Shown here piece by piece: positions 9,766 to 16,986 of a stretch of DNA of 36,893 nt. Each line of letters starts with the position of its first letter. Position 1 is the first letter of the stretch. The DNA lies in the NCBI GenBank assembly GCA_026991755.1, contig JALXAX010000185.1, forward strand, positions 1 through 36,893. Reading direction: 5' to 3'. The position numbers and the translations under genes are program-made. The DNA comes from Thiotrichaceae bacterium. GTDB taxonomy: Bacteria > Pseudomonadota > Gammaproteobacteria > Thiotrichales > Thiotrichaceae. The notes under the pieces were generated by a model that was not told the DNA's origin, ran no database searches, and was given only the letters and a program-made list of their open reading frames with translations.

Positions 9766-9937
9766 CTAGCACTCCAACAAGTTAGGTTTGATGAATACAG
9801 CGAGTCAGGAAGCGGTTAGCCGCTAGGCGTGTCTAGCAGGGAATGGTTGTTCCCTTCACAAAAGGCGCAACAACGCGGATAACCGCTTCCTGGCTCGCCC
9901 GAAGGGAGCAACCCAAAGCACTCAATACTGCGTTAGG
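9766..9937 (+). ncRNA. Structured element, copy 2, with CTAG-ended left flank
   Basis: It begins CTAGCACTCCAACAAGTTAG, goes on to GTTTGATGAATACAG, and then forms a long stem: GCGAGTCAGGAAGCGGTTA (9800-9818) pairs with TAACCGCTTCCTGGCTCGC (9880-9898) with one wobble-type mismatch. Inside is the core AGGGAATGGTTGTTCCCTTC shared with copy 1, then GCGCAACAAC. A tail (AGGGAGCAACCCAAAGCACT) follows. It bounds the HEPN/HigBA cassette on its left side. Expression is unproven. Confidence 0.5.
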
Positions 9938-10011
9938 CAATAAACCGATATTCCCTGTTTCTTTTAATTTAGCTGTTATTAAAGATATTTTTGATAAGAG
10001 ATGTAGTGAAA

Positions 10012-10539
10012 ATGACTGAAGAAAAACTAACTCAAAATCTTGCTTATGCAGGGTTTATACTTGTAGCTTTTGAGTTGGTCAAAAGCATGATAGTAAGTCC
10101 TATCAAACTTTTTTACATTGATATAACTTTTGGCGAGGGGATGCCATTTAAAACTTACGAACAAGATGTACTATCTCGTCATAAAAACCAATTTGAAGCA
10201 TCCCTTCTATATCTTAGAGATTTCATGGAGGCTATTGATGCAGAGGACTTAACGGCTATTCAAGAACTGAGGAAACATAGAAATGAATTGGCACACAATT
10301 TACCTAAAACTATAAAAAATATAGAAATAAACAAATATTTACAGTTGCTTGATAAAACAAACAAGGTTTTGTTCAAGTTGAGTAATTATAGAATATATAT
10401 GGAGATTGGTTCAGATCCTGAGTTCCAAGATAAAGGAATAGACTGGGGTACGATCAAAGGCTCTGAATATTTGCTTTTTGAAGAGATACTGGAAAAAGTG
10501 AAAATTCTGCAATACGAGACTACTTTAAATACGGCATAA
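10012..10539 (+). CDS. HEPN-motif protein, hypothetical
   Basis: 175 residues, mostly helical by composition, AT-rich. I do not recognise a named family, but R90-N-E-L-A-H95 in ELRKHRNELAH fits the Rx4-6H catalytic motif of HEPN RNases, set in a helix as usual. HEPN proteins often act as toxins or phage-defence nucleases and are commonly paired with MNT antitoxins; no MNT gene is adjacent. I chose the ATG at 10012; a GTG at 10006 and a TTG at 9991 are in frame, and the ribosome-binding site is weak for all three. It lies 43 bp upstream of the higBA pair in the same direction, which suggests one cassette. Confidence 0.65.
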   Translation: MTEEKLTQNLAYAGFILVAFELVKSMIVSPIKLFYIDITFGEGMPFKTYEQDVLSRHKNQFEASLLYLRDFMEAIDAEDLTAIQELRKHRNELAHNLPKTIKNIEINKYLQLLDKTNKVLFKLSNYRIYMEIGSDPEFQDKGIDWGTIKGSEYLLFEEILEKVKILQYETTLNTA

Positions 10540-10582
10540 GAAAACATTTGATCCCATAATGGTATCGGGGTAGACTTTATGC

Positions 10583-10903
10583 ATGAGAGTAATTGCAAAA
10601 AGAACATTGAGAAATTTCTGGGAGTCATTACCCCAATATGCTGATGCACAAGCACAACTTGAAGCATGGCATTCTGAAGCATTAAAAGCTTCATGGAAAA
10701 CACCACAAGAAATAAAGACACAATTTGCTTCAGCAAGTATTCTGAAAAATAACCGTGTTGTCTTCAATATTGCTGGAAACAAATATCGGCTTATAGTTTC
10801 CATAGATTATATAAGACAGGCATGTTTTATTAAATTTGTTGGTACACACGCACAATATGACGCTATTAATGCAGAGGTATATGATGGATATTCAACCCAT
10901 TAA
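10583..10903 (+). CDS. higB: HigB-family mRNA interferase toxin
   Basis: 106-residue type II toxin of the HigB_toxin family (RelE-like fold), expected to cut mRNA on the ribosome. Family hallmarks are all visible: MRVIAKRTLRNFWE start, ASWKTPQEIKTQFASASIL centre, NRVVFNIAGNKYRLIV strand and FVGTHAQYDAINAE near the end. Length is normal and nothing is missing. The 3' end overlaps the antitoxin start by about 20 bases, as usual in toxin-first higBA operons. It is probably autorepressed with HigA. Confidence 0.92.
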   Translation: MRVIAKRTLRNFWESLPQYADAQAQLEAWHSEALKASWKTPQEIKTQFASASILKNNRVVFNIAGNKYRLIVSIDYIRQACFIKFVGTHAQYDAINAEVYDGYSTH

Positions 10904-11252
10904 GAATGAAAAGGATTATGATAAAGCTCTTGCAGAAGTAGAAATGCTATGGGGAGCAGAAATTGGTACTGATAATGGTGATAAATTAGATATTTTGCTT
11001 ATTCTAGTTGAGGATTACGAAAATAAACATCACCAAATCGCTCCACCCGATCCAGTTTCAGCTATAAAATTCAGAATGGAGCAAATGAACTTAACTAGAA
11101 AAGATTTAGAGCCATATATTGGAGGAAGAGGTAGAGTGTCAGAAGTACTTAATCACCGTAGAGGTTTATCAATTAGTATGATTCGCAATCTACACATAAA
11201 CTTATCCATTCCTTTGGAAAGTCTTATTAATGAAGTTCAAGTGAACACCTAG
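10884..11252 (+). CDS. higA: HigA-family antitoxin, XRE helix-turn-helix
   Basis: 122 residues from the ATG at 10884 (GAGG 6 bases upstream; another ATG at 10881 is adjacent). The N-terminal half (IKNEKDYDKALAEVEMLWGA, EIGTDNGDKLDILLILVEDYE) is the HigA/COG5499 toxin-binding part, and the C-terminal half is an XRE-type HTH (IKFRMEQMNLTRKDLEPYIG, RGRVSEVLNHRRGLS). It should neutralise HigB and repress the operon. It overlaps higB by 20 bases. Confidence 0.9.
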   Translation: MDIQPIKNEKDYDKALAEVEMLWGAEIGTDNGDKLDILLILVEDYENKHHQIAPPDPVSAIKFRMEQMNLTRKDLEPYIGGRGRVSEVLNHRRGLSISMIRNLHINLSIPLESLINEVQVNT

Positions 11253-11404
11253 AAACTTATCTTAAGGCTTGTATTAATTTATTTTTAGTTTTAATAAAAT
11301 TATTCAAATAATCAACCATCTATGCCCAACAAGAAGTTCGAAGGAACAAACTAGCTAGGCGGTTGATTTAACTTTATTTTGTTCGGGAAGTGAAACGTGA
11401 TTCA

Positions 11405-11542
11405 AAGTTCAGTAGCTTCGAGCCGTTTGCCCTCAACTGGGCGTTATGGGTCTTGCCAAGGGAACCACCATTGCCTACAACCCAACCCTTGTCTTGAACG
11501 CTTTGGATTGCTCTGTATCCATCAAACCTAAGTTGCTACTAG
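11405..11542 (-). ncRNA. Structured element, copy 3 (divergent), closing the HEPN/HigBA cassette
   Basis: On the minus strand it starts CTAGTAGCAACTTAGGTTTG, ATGGATACAG, the same left flank as copy 2 but facing the other way. It continues into GTAGGCAATGGTGGTTCCCT, a variant of the conserved core hairpin. The outer stem is less clear than in copies 1 and 2. The bases between higA and here (11253-11404) are AT-rich with no gene. Confidence 0.4.
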
Positions 11543-11691
11543 TACAGTAAACAGTAATTACGACTAATAATCTGACGGTCTAAATCCTTGATAACTGCGT
11601 TATCACTCCTCCCATAGCCCTGCTATGACTGTTCTCAAATGATTTATCCTCGCCAGAGTTATTTGTCGTAATTACCGTTCACTGTACTAGT
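11538..11691. repeat. 154-bp MITE with 27-bp terminal inverted repeats
   Basis: The left end ACTAGTACAGTAAACAGTAA (11538 on, continuing TTACGAC) and the inverted right end (11665-11691) differ at only two of 27 positions. The interior has no gene. Its left end overlaps the CTAG end of the structured element, so one element seems to have inserted into or next to the other. Confidence 0.75.
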
Positions 11692-11718
11692 TGGGTTTTA
11701 TATTGATAGCTTTATTGA

Positions 11719-12129
11719 TTAGGGGGAAATAATAGATTCAATAAGATGGCAAACCGAAGGGTCATCAGCCTCCCCATCAGGCATGTCTGCCCATTGAAGT
11801 AATGCTTTTTCCATTCGATTTTGCAAGTTCACCAGTTCTTGTAGGTGTTTGCGATTTTCTACAATTTTGCGTTCAAGAATATGGCGAACTCTGGGGCAGG
11901 GAGAGTTGCCATTTTGTCGATCGTGCATGATTTCTTGAATTTCATGTAGCGTATAGCCCAAGCTCTTCGCTTGCCGAATAAAACGTAACCAATGCACCTC
12001 ACTAGGTTGATATAAACGATAGCCGTTTTCAGGGTTGCGAGTGGGAGTGAGTAAGCCCATGCGAGTGTAATAACGCACGGCATCAGGAGTGGCTCCTGAT
12101 TGTTTGGCTAGTTCAGATACAGTCATCAT
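11719..12129 (-). CDS. MerR family metal-responsive regulator
   Basis: 136 residues. The N-terminal winged HTH is typical (TVSELAKQSGATPDAVRYYTRMGLL, split: TVSELAKQSGAT then PDAVRYYTRMGLL), followed by NGYRLYQPSEV, then a dimerisation helix (81-112). Cysteines are few: C78 in NSPCPRV, at the position of the ZntR/CueR first ligand region, and C127 in DPSVCHLIES; the CueR-type second C-terminal cysteine is missing (DGEADDPSVC). The effector metal is therefore uncertain, though copper or zinc is likely from context. It follows the SHOCT gene by 3 bases, so the two are cotranscribed. A second ATG one codon on is possible. Confidence 0.88.
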   Translation of the reverse strand: MMTVSELAKQSGATPDAVRYYTRMGLLTPTRNPENGYRLYQPSEVHWLRFIRQAKSLGYTLHEIQEIMHDRQNGNSPCPRVRHILERKIVENRKHLQELVNLQNRMEKALLQWADMPDGEADDPSVCHLIESIISP

Positions 12130-12132
12130 AGT

Positions 12133-12360
12133 CTATGCACGCTCCTTATGAGCTAAGTTTTTCTTTATCTGTTCAAACTCCTCACGATCAATGTCGCCTT
12201 GAGCGTAACGCTTTTTGAGGATGTCTAAAGCTGTTTGCTGAGTATCAGTCGTGTTACTTGAGTTGTTAGCGATTGTGTTAACGGCCCATACAATTACAAC
12301 AATGAGTAATATCCAAAAAAACCACATAAATCCTCCTCCAAACCAGTGTCCGTCGTACAT
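12133..12360 (-). CDS. Small SHOCT-domain membrane protein
   Basis: 75 residues: an aromatic, glycine-rich start (MYDGHWFGGGFMWFF), one membrane helix (residues 13-30), a polar linker and a C-terminal SHOCT motif (ALDILKKRYAQGDIDREEFE). Such proteins are frequent beside copper-resistance genes, with unknown role. AGGAG lies 7 bases before the ATG. It heads a two-gene unit with the MerR gene. Confidence 0.85.
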   Translation of the reverse strand: MYDGHWFGGGFMWFFWILLIVVIVWAVNTIANNSSNTTDTQQTALDILKKRYAQGDIDREEFEQIKKNLAHKERA

Positions 12361-12386
12361 GACTAATCTCCTGAAATAATGTTAAG

Positions 12387-12502
12387 GAACCTTTGCTCGA
12401 AAGATATGACGGATTTAGCAAGCTTAATAATTGAGTTGACCGTTTTGATAAAACGGCAAGCTCACTAAAAAACGGCTTGAATCCTTTCATGCAAAGGTCT
12501 CG
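12387..12502. repeat. IS-end-like element, about 116 bp
   Basis: The ends are imperfect inverted repeats: GGAACCTTTGCTCGAAAG on the left and, reversed, GAGACCTTTGCATGAAAG on the right. No transposase remains. The left 25 bases recur at 3911-3935. It separates the DUF302 gene from the SHOCT-merR pair and may have split a former operon. Confidence 0.6.
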
Positions 12503-12508
12503 TTAAAA

Positions 12509-12910
12509 CTAAGGGTTGTCTTCTCCATTAAGTGCTTGTCTTACACGTTCGAGCCGAGCTCGTACTTCACCAGCCAATGTTTTTATATCGTCACGATCGA
12601 CTAGCGTTAAGACTGCACTGGGATCCATAAATGAGACAATAATGGTGTTATCTTCAACTTCTCTTACCACCACATTACAGGGCAACAACAAGCCTATATC
12701 GGGTTCTGCTTCTAGGGCTTTATGAGCAAGAGGTGGGTTACAGGCACCTAGTATTTTGTAGGGGCGATGGTCAATATCTAACTTCTTTTTTAATGTGGCT
12801 TGTATATCAATTTCAGTAAGGACACCGAAGCCTTCTTCTTTAAGTGCTTCAATGACTTTTTGCTCAATAATCTCAATGTCTCCTGCGAGCTTAGTTGAAA
12901 AGTGGTACAT
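12509..12910 (-). CDS. DUF302 family protein
   Basis: 133 residues with the DUF302 pattern: an N-terminal beta-alpha unit (DIEIIEQKVIEALKEEGFGV), LTEIDIQATLKKKL, YKILGACNPPLAHKALE, then IGLLLPCNVVV and IIVSFMDPSAVL. Two cysteines (ACNPP, LPCNV) are the conserved ones. No signal peptide. The family is often found with metal and redox genes; the biochemical role is unknown. AAGGA precedes the ATG. The gap upstream (12911-13066) is AT-rich with no recognised feature. Confidence 0.88.
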   Translation of the reverse strand: MYHFSTKLAGDIEIIEQKVIEALKEEGFGVLTEIDIQATLKKKLDIDHRPYKILGACNPPLAHKALEAEPDIGLLLPCNVVVREVEDNTIIVSFMDPSAVLTLVDRDDIKTLAGEVRARLERVRQALNGEDNP

Positions 12911-13066
12911 GTTAATTTCCTTTTTTAAAATGATTTATATCTGGTTTAGATAAGTGTCTTAATACCAAATGATTTAATAAACTGTCTTCTTGAATGTGTC
13001 ATGTTACTTCCTTATGTTCTAATATCAATGTTGGTGAGACGCTTTTACACATCTTGTTTCTATTTG

Positions 13067-13342
13067 AACCTAAAATCCTCAGTTAGACAGCCTATAGAGT
13101 GATTCTCTTCGGTTGAATAGCGTAGTAAAAAAGGAATTAATGGTTGATCCTTAATGAGTTTTTTTACATAGCCAGTCAGTCGAAGACTTAGTTGAGCTTT
13201 AGCGAAACTTAGAAGCTTCAGCAGGGTTGCTCTATAGGCTGTAGCACCTTCACTCTATAAATGAAGATAGGTAAAGCTGCTTACTTTATTACTATCAGTA
13301 GTTTATTTAATACTGGAAGCGGTTAACTGAGGAATTTAGGTT
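13067..13342. repeat. 277-bp-type MITE, copy 2
   Basis: 276 bp, the same family and orientation as 574-850, with scattered base changes and intact 20-base inverted ends (AACCTAAAATCCTCAGTTAG and TTAACTGAGGAATTTAGGTT). It sits between the DUF302 and DUF411 genes. Confidence 0.88.
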
Positions 13343-13399
13343 GAACTAAGTTTAGAACCTATGTGTTAGGCACAGGTCAATGGTTATTTTGAAATAACA

Positions 13400-13888
13400 T
13401 TAATATTGGCTAAATACCGCTACTTTTTTGCCATCCTTGAAGCTAATTACTTGATAAAGATCAGCGGGTTGTCCTGGTATCTCCATGCCAGGTGTTCCTT
13501 TGGGCATAGCAGGTACGGTTAGTCCTGAGATTTCAGGTTTTTCTTGTAGCAATCGCTTAACATCTTTAGCAGGTACATGCCCTTCGATTGCATAACCCTC
13601 TACAAAAGCGGTATGACACGAGCCGAGGCCCGCGCCTAATTTCGCCTTGTATTTGTAGTCTACTAAGTTGGTGACATTATGGGCTTCCACACGGAATCCG
13701 TTGTCTTCCATGTGCTTTACCCATTTTTTACAACAGCCACAAGTGGCACTTTTGTAGACGGTGACGACAGGTAGACTTGGGTCTACGGGTGTCTTTTTAG
13801 TAAATGCTGAGCTGAAAATCATAATAGCTACAGCAACGGCAGCTATGGCTAGGCCTGTGTATAATGGGCGATTTGTTTTCTTCTTCAT
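13400..13888 (-). CDS. DUF411 periplasmic metal-binding protein
   Basis: 162 residues: a membrane anchor or signal (TGLAIAAVAVAIMIFSSAF), then a DUF411 domain: VTVYKSATCGCCKKWVKHME with a CxCC metal/redox motif, the LGAGLGSCHTAFVEGYAIEGHVP core (split: LGAGLGSCHTAF then VEGYAIEGHVP), GLTVPAMPKGTPGME and the FKDGKKVAVF end. DUF411 proteins accompany copper-resistance clusters and are thought to bind metal in the periplasm. GGAG lies 7 bases before the ATG. It is downstream of copAB but set apart by two strong inverted repeats. Confidence 0.92.
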   Translation of the reverse strand: MKKKTNRPLYTGLAIAAVAVAIMIFSSAFTKKTPVDPSLPVVTVYKSATCGCCKKWVKHMEDNGFRVEAHNVTNLVDYKYKAKLGAGLGSCHTAFVEGYAIEGHVPAKDVKRLLQEKPEISGLTVPAMPKGTPGMEIPGQPADLYQVISFKDGKKVAVFSQY

Positions 13889-13954
13889 GGTATTTCTCCA
13901 TTCTTGATTGATTTAAATGGTTAGTGTTGCCACTGCTCGACTGAAGTAGCACCT

Positions 13955-13989
13955 TGCATCCCTTCCTTTTTAACGAGGGAAGGGATGCA
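13955..13989. repeat. Strong inverted repeat between copB and the DUF411 gene
   Basis: TGCATCCCTTCC pairs with GGAAGGGATGCA across a loop of about 11 bases. There is no T tract on either side, so a terminator call would be weak. It could protect or attenuate the copAB transcript. Confidence 0.6.
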
Positions 13990-13999
13990 CTTATATCTA

Positions 14000-14121
14000 A
14001 GTATTAATGATTTCATATGTATTTGGCACATACTCATGGAACCGAGACTTCAGTCTCGGCTTAACGGGGCTGAAGCCCCGTCTCCAGATGTATGTCATTA
14101 CTTTTGAAACCATTAATACTA
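14000..14121. repeat. Compound palindrome overlapping the copB stop codon
   Basis: The outer arms (AGTATTAATGATTTCA and its near-complement TGAAACCATTAATACT) enclose two tight hairpins, CCGAGACTTCAGTCTCGG (14042-14059) and CGGGGCTGAAGCCCCG (14065-14080). The right arm includes the copB stop codon. It is likely a terminator or 3' end stabiliser, or an inserted palindromic repeat. Confidence 0.6.
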
Positions 14122-14970
14122 AAACCAGGCTTTGATACCCGCAACTAGCTGCGTATCGGAAACATCTCCACCATCAGCACGAGTAAAGTCAGCGGTATTG
14201 CCAAACTTTTTTGCCCATTCCACGCCAATATAGGGGGCAAACTCACGTTTAAACTCGTGTCTTAAACGTAGCCCAACGGTTACATCTGAAAGCCCTGAGC
14301 CTATACGCATTTCGGGGTCATTTTTTCCGTAGAGATTTACTTCAAACTCAGGCGTTAGTATGGTTTTTTGCGTCAACAACAATTCATACTCGCCCTGGAC
14401 GCGTGCTGCGGTACGACCGTTATCACCCACAAAGAGAGCGGCATCTGCTTCAAAGAAATAGGGTGCTAAACCTTTAACACCTAACACTCCCCATTCACGG
14501 CCTACGGGTTTAAAGTCCTTACGAACACCGACCTGAAGATCCCAGTACGGTGCAATAGCTCTACTGTAGAGTGCTTGAAGTTCAAGCTCTTCATTTTCAC
14601 CGTTCACACGCTCACCCTCGGTTTTTAACCAAAGCTTATTGAGGTCTTTGCCGATCCACGCTTCACCTTCCCACGTTACCGGGTTATCGCCATCTGCATC
14701 GTGGATTTCTAACTGTTCTATCATGACTTTAGTGAGAACAGGGTCATCTTCCATTTTGTCTGCTTTGTAGGGGAGTGGCACGTCATGGTCTAAAGAGCCA
14801 TCACTGACGGGAATGGCAGGTTTATGGCTCATTTTCGAATGATCCATTTTCATACTAGGCTTACCCATGTCTTTGTCCATGGGCATAGTATGTTTGGAAT
14901 GATCCATATCAGCAACCACCAAAGGCGATATCAATAAGCTTAGTGTTAATGCAATAACTTGTTTATTCAT
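14119..14970 (-). CDS. copB: Copper resistance outer-membrane protein CopB
   Basis: 283 residues, PcoB/CopB family. Signal peptide, then a Met/His-rich segment (MDHSKHTMPMDKDMG, MKMDHSKMSH) suited to copper binding, then a beta-barrel domain (WEGEAWIGKDLNKLWLKTEG, LYSRAIAPYWDLQVGVRKDF, APYFFEADAALFVG, FAPYIGVEWAKKFG) with the C-terminal phenylalanine usual in outer-membrane barrels. GGAGA lies 7 bases upstream of the ATG. It starts 35 bases after the copA stop, forming a copAB operon. Cells use the pair to tolerate periplasmic copper. Confidence 0.95.
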   Translation of the reverse strand: MNKQVIALTLSLLISPLVVADMDHSKHTMPMDKDMGKPSMKMDHSKMSHKPAIPVSDGSLDHDVPLPYKADKMEDDPVLTKVMIEQLEIHDADGDNPVTWEGEAWIGKDLNKLWLKTEGERVNGENEELELQALYSRAIAPYWDLQVGVRKDFKPVGREWGVLGVKGLAPYFFEADAALFVGDNGRTAARVQGEYELLLTQKTILTPEFEVNLYGKNDPEMRIGSGLSDVTVGLRLRHEFKREFAPYIGVEWAKKFGNTADFTRADGGDVSDTQLVAGIKAWF

Positions 14971-15005
14971 GATTTTTCTCCAAATATTTCTTAGTTAGTG
15001 GGTGC

Positions 15006-16760
15006 TTACGCTACGATGACACGACGGAACATGCCCTTCATGTGATAGAGCAAGTGACAGTGATAAGCCCATTGTCCTTTTGCGTCAGCGGTGACCAGAT
15101 AACTAATTTTGGCACCAGGTTGTACGATGATGGTGTGTTTACGAGGTAGGTAATTATCATCCCCCGTTTCCAGCTCACTCCACATGCCATGTAAGTGAAT
15201 CGGGTGATTCATCATGGTGTCGTTGATCAAGGTAAAGCGAACACGCTCTCCATAACGCAGCCCAATTGGACGTGAATCCTTATAAGGAACCCCGTTAAAC
15301 GACCACATATAACGGCTCATATTGCCCGTTAAATGCAGCTCAATTTCTCGACTAGGATCACGTTTATCTTTGGTGGGGTAGAGGTTTTTAATGTCTGCGT
15401 AAGTCAGTACCCGACGTCCGTTGTTGCGTAAACCCACACCAGGATCATCCAAGCGAACTTGTGGATCCATTGCTAACATGTCGATGTTGGGCCCTGTTTT
15501 TATTTTTACGCGAGCTTTTGAACCACCTTCGCCCATGCCTGCCATGTTGTGACCACTGTGATCCATGCCAGCCATATCGCCTGATCCCATATCCATGCCA
15601 CCCATATTCATTCCCATATCCATATGAGTGAGCAATGGTGCAGGATCCATCGGTGGAACAGTCGCTTTTTGACCATTACTGCTAAGAGATCCAAAGGCAT
15701 AACCCGAACGATCAATTGCTTGAGCAAAGATAGGATAAGCTCCCCCTTGTTGTGGCTGTACGATTACATCGTAAGTCTCTGCGACACCAATGCGGAACTC
15801 ATCAATACCGTGAACAGGTTTTATGTACTGACCATCGGAGGCAACGACTTGCATTTTCAAACCGGAAATACGTACATCAAAAAAGGTCATTGCTGAGCCA
15901 TTAATAAAGCGCAAACGAATCTTTTCACCTGGGCGGAAAGTACCCTTCCAACCTTGGTTAGGTGTTTGACCATTGGCTAAGAAGGTATAGGTGTAACCCG
16001 TGACATCAGAAATATCACGATCACTCATGCGCATCTGATTCCACATCTGGCGGTTGGCTTTGGCCTTTTCGTAGCCCATCTTACGAACTTCTTTGGTGAA
16101 GTCGAATAAGGTACGTTCACGTCGATTATAGTAATCGCCCATCTTCTTGAGCTTGGCGTAAACGGTATGCGGATCTTCATCCGTCCAGTCAGATAGCAAC
16201 ACCACATAGTCCCTATCAAACTGCACAGGTTCGGCATTGCGTGACTCAATCACAATAGAACCGTACATGCCCGTTTGCTCTTGATACCCCGAATGGCTGT
16301 GATACCAGAAAGTGCCGTTTTGTACCGCTGTGAACTGGTAGACATAGGTTTCTCCTGGCTTGATACCTGCATAGCTCAGGCCAGGTACACCGTCCATATT
16401 GGTTGGTAAGATCAAGCCATGCCAATGGATTGATGATGTGACTGACATATTATTGGTAACGCGAATAGTGATATTGTCGCCCTCGCGCATTCTTAACGTT
16501 GGTGCGGGAATAGAGCCATTAATAGCCGTTGCCCTATGCGGGCGACCTGTAAAGTTAACGCTGACTTCATCAATGGTTAAGTCAAAGGTCGGGCCTTCTA
16601 ATATAGGTACTTCAACAGAAGGTGCAGTAGAAGCTAAGTTGGGAATAAGCCCCATACCTGCCAATACGCCCCCTGATGCTAAACCTTGGACAAAGCGACG
16701 ACGGCTTTTATTAACACTGGGGTTAAAGCCAGATGGAGTGTTTTTAGTGATTGTGTTCAT
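15006..16760 (-). CDS. copA: CopA, Tat-exported copper-resistance multicopper oxidase
   Basis: 584 residues, periplasmic PcoA/CopA type, which oxidises Cu(I) and binds copper. A Tat signal (SRRRFVQG, residues 19-26) precedes three cupredoxin domains. Copper ligands: HWHG (112-115), WYHSH (152-156), HPIHLH (519-524) and HCH with C568 and H573 at the end. A Met-rich block (about residues 382-410, MGMNMGGMDMGSGDMAGMDH) is typical of the family. The last motif reads HCHLLYHMKGMF, one residue shorter than the HxxxGM spacing I know in this family. An AGGA-like site precedes the ATG. A possible ECF promoter lies 70-90 bases upstream. Confidence 0.95.
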   Translation of the reverse strand: MNTITKNTPSGFNPSVNKSRRRFVQGLASGGVLAGMGLIPNLASTAPSVEVPILEGPTFDLTIDEVSVNFTGRPHRATAINGSIPAPTLRMREGDNITIRVTNNMSVTSSIHWHGLILPTNMDGVPGLSYAGIKPGETYVYQFTAVQNGTFWYHSHSGYQEQTGMYGSIVIESRNAEPVQFDRDYVVLLSDWTDEDPHTVYAKLKKMGDYYNRRERTLFDFTKEVRKMGYEKAKANRQMWNQMRMSDRDISDVTGYTYTFLANGQTPNQGWKGTFRPGEKIRLRFINGSAMTFFDVRISGLKMQVVASDGQYIKPVHGIDEFRIGVAETYDVIVQPQQGGAYPIFAQAIDRSGYAFGSLSSNGQKATVPPMDPAPLLTHMDMGMNMGGMDMGSGDMAGMDHSGHNMAGMGEGGSKARVKIKTGPNIDMLAMDPQVRLDDPGVGLRNNGRRVLTYADIKNLYPTKDKRDPSREIELHLTGNMSRYMWSFNGVPYKDSRPIGLRYGERVRFTLINDTMMNHPIHLHGMWSELETGDDNYLPRKHTIIVQPGAKISYLVTADAKGQWAYHCHLLYHMKGMFRRVIVA

Positions 16761-16827
16761 CAGTTTTTTTCCTATCTTTTTTGAAATTTAGAATTTTTTT
16801 AGATATAGGAACTGGAAGTTGGAGCTG

Positions 16828-16852
16828 ATGAAGAGAACGAGTAAAAGGTTGG
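16828..16852 (-). promoter_or_regulatory. Possible ECF-type promoter of copA (weaker match)
   Basis: Minus strand CCAACCTTTT followed, 16 bases after AAC, by TCAT. The -35 block is the same as in the two better sites (20510-20534 and 25419-25443), but the -10 block differs from CGAA. The distance to the copA ATG is about 68 bases. Confidence 0.35.
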
Positions 16853-16986
16853 AAATAGTGATATTAAATACAGCTAACACAGGGAAAGCATGACTAAAAA
16901 TATCATTCTAATTACCCACACGTAACTTCAGCGCTGACTTTAATCAATAAATCTGGATTAAAGCGATACGACCAGTTCGAGCAGGA

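Noticed and set aside
9931-11400. Integron attC sites around the HEPN/HigBA genes (GTTAGGC at 9931-9937, GCCCAAC near 11322)
   Set aside because: The cores look right singly, but the matching partner cores (GTTRRRY/RYYYAAC) and arm pairing are absent, and no integrase is in the window.
12278-12490. Minus-strand frame spanning the IS-end-like element
   Set aside because: It runs through a repeat and the SHOCT gene in the wrong frame, with no ribosome-binding site.
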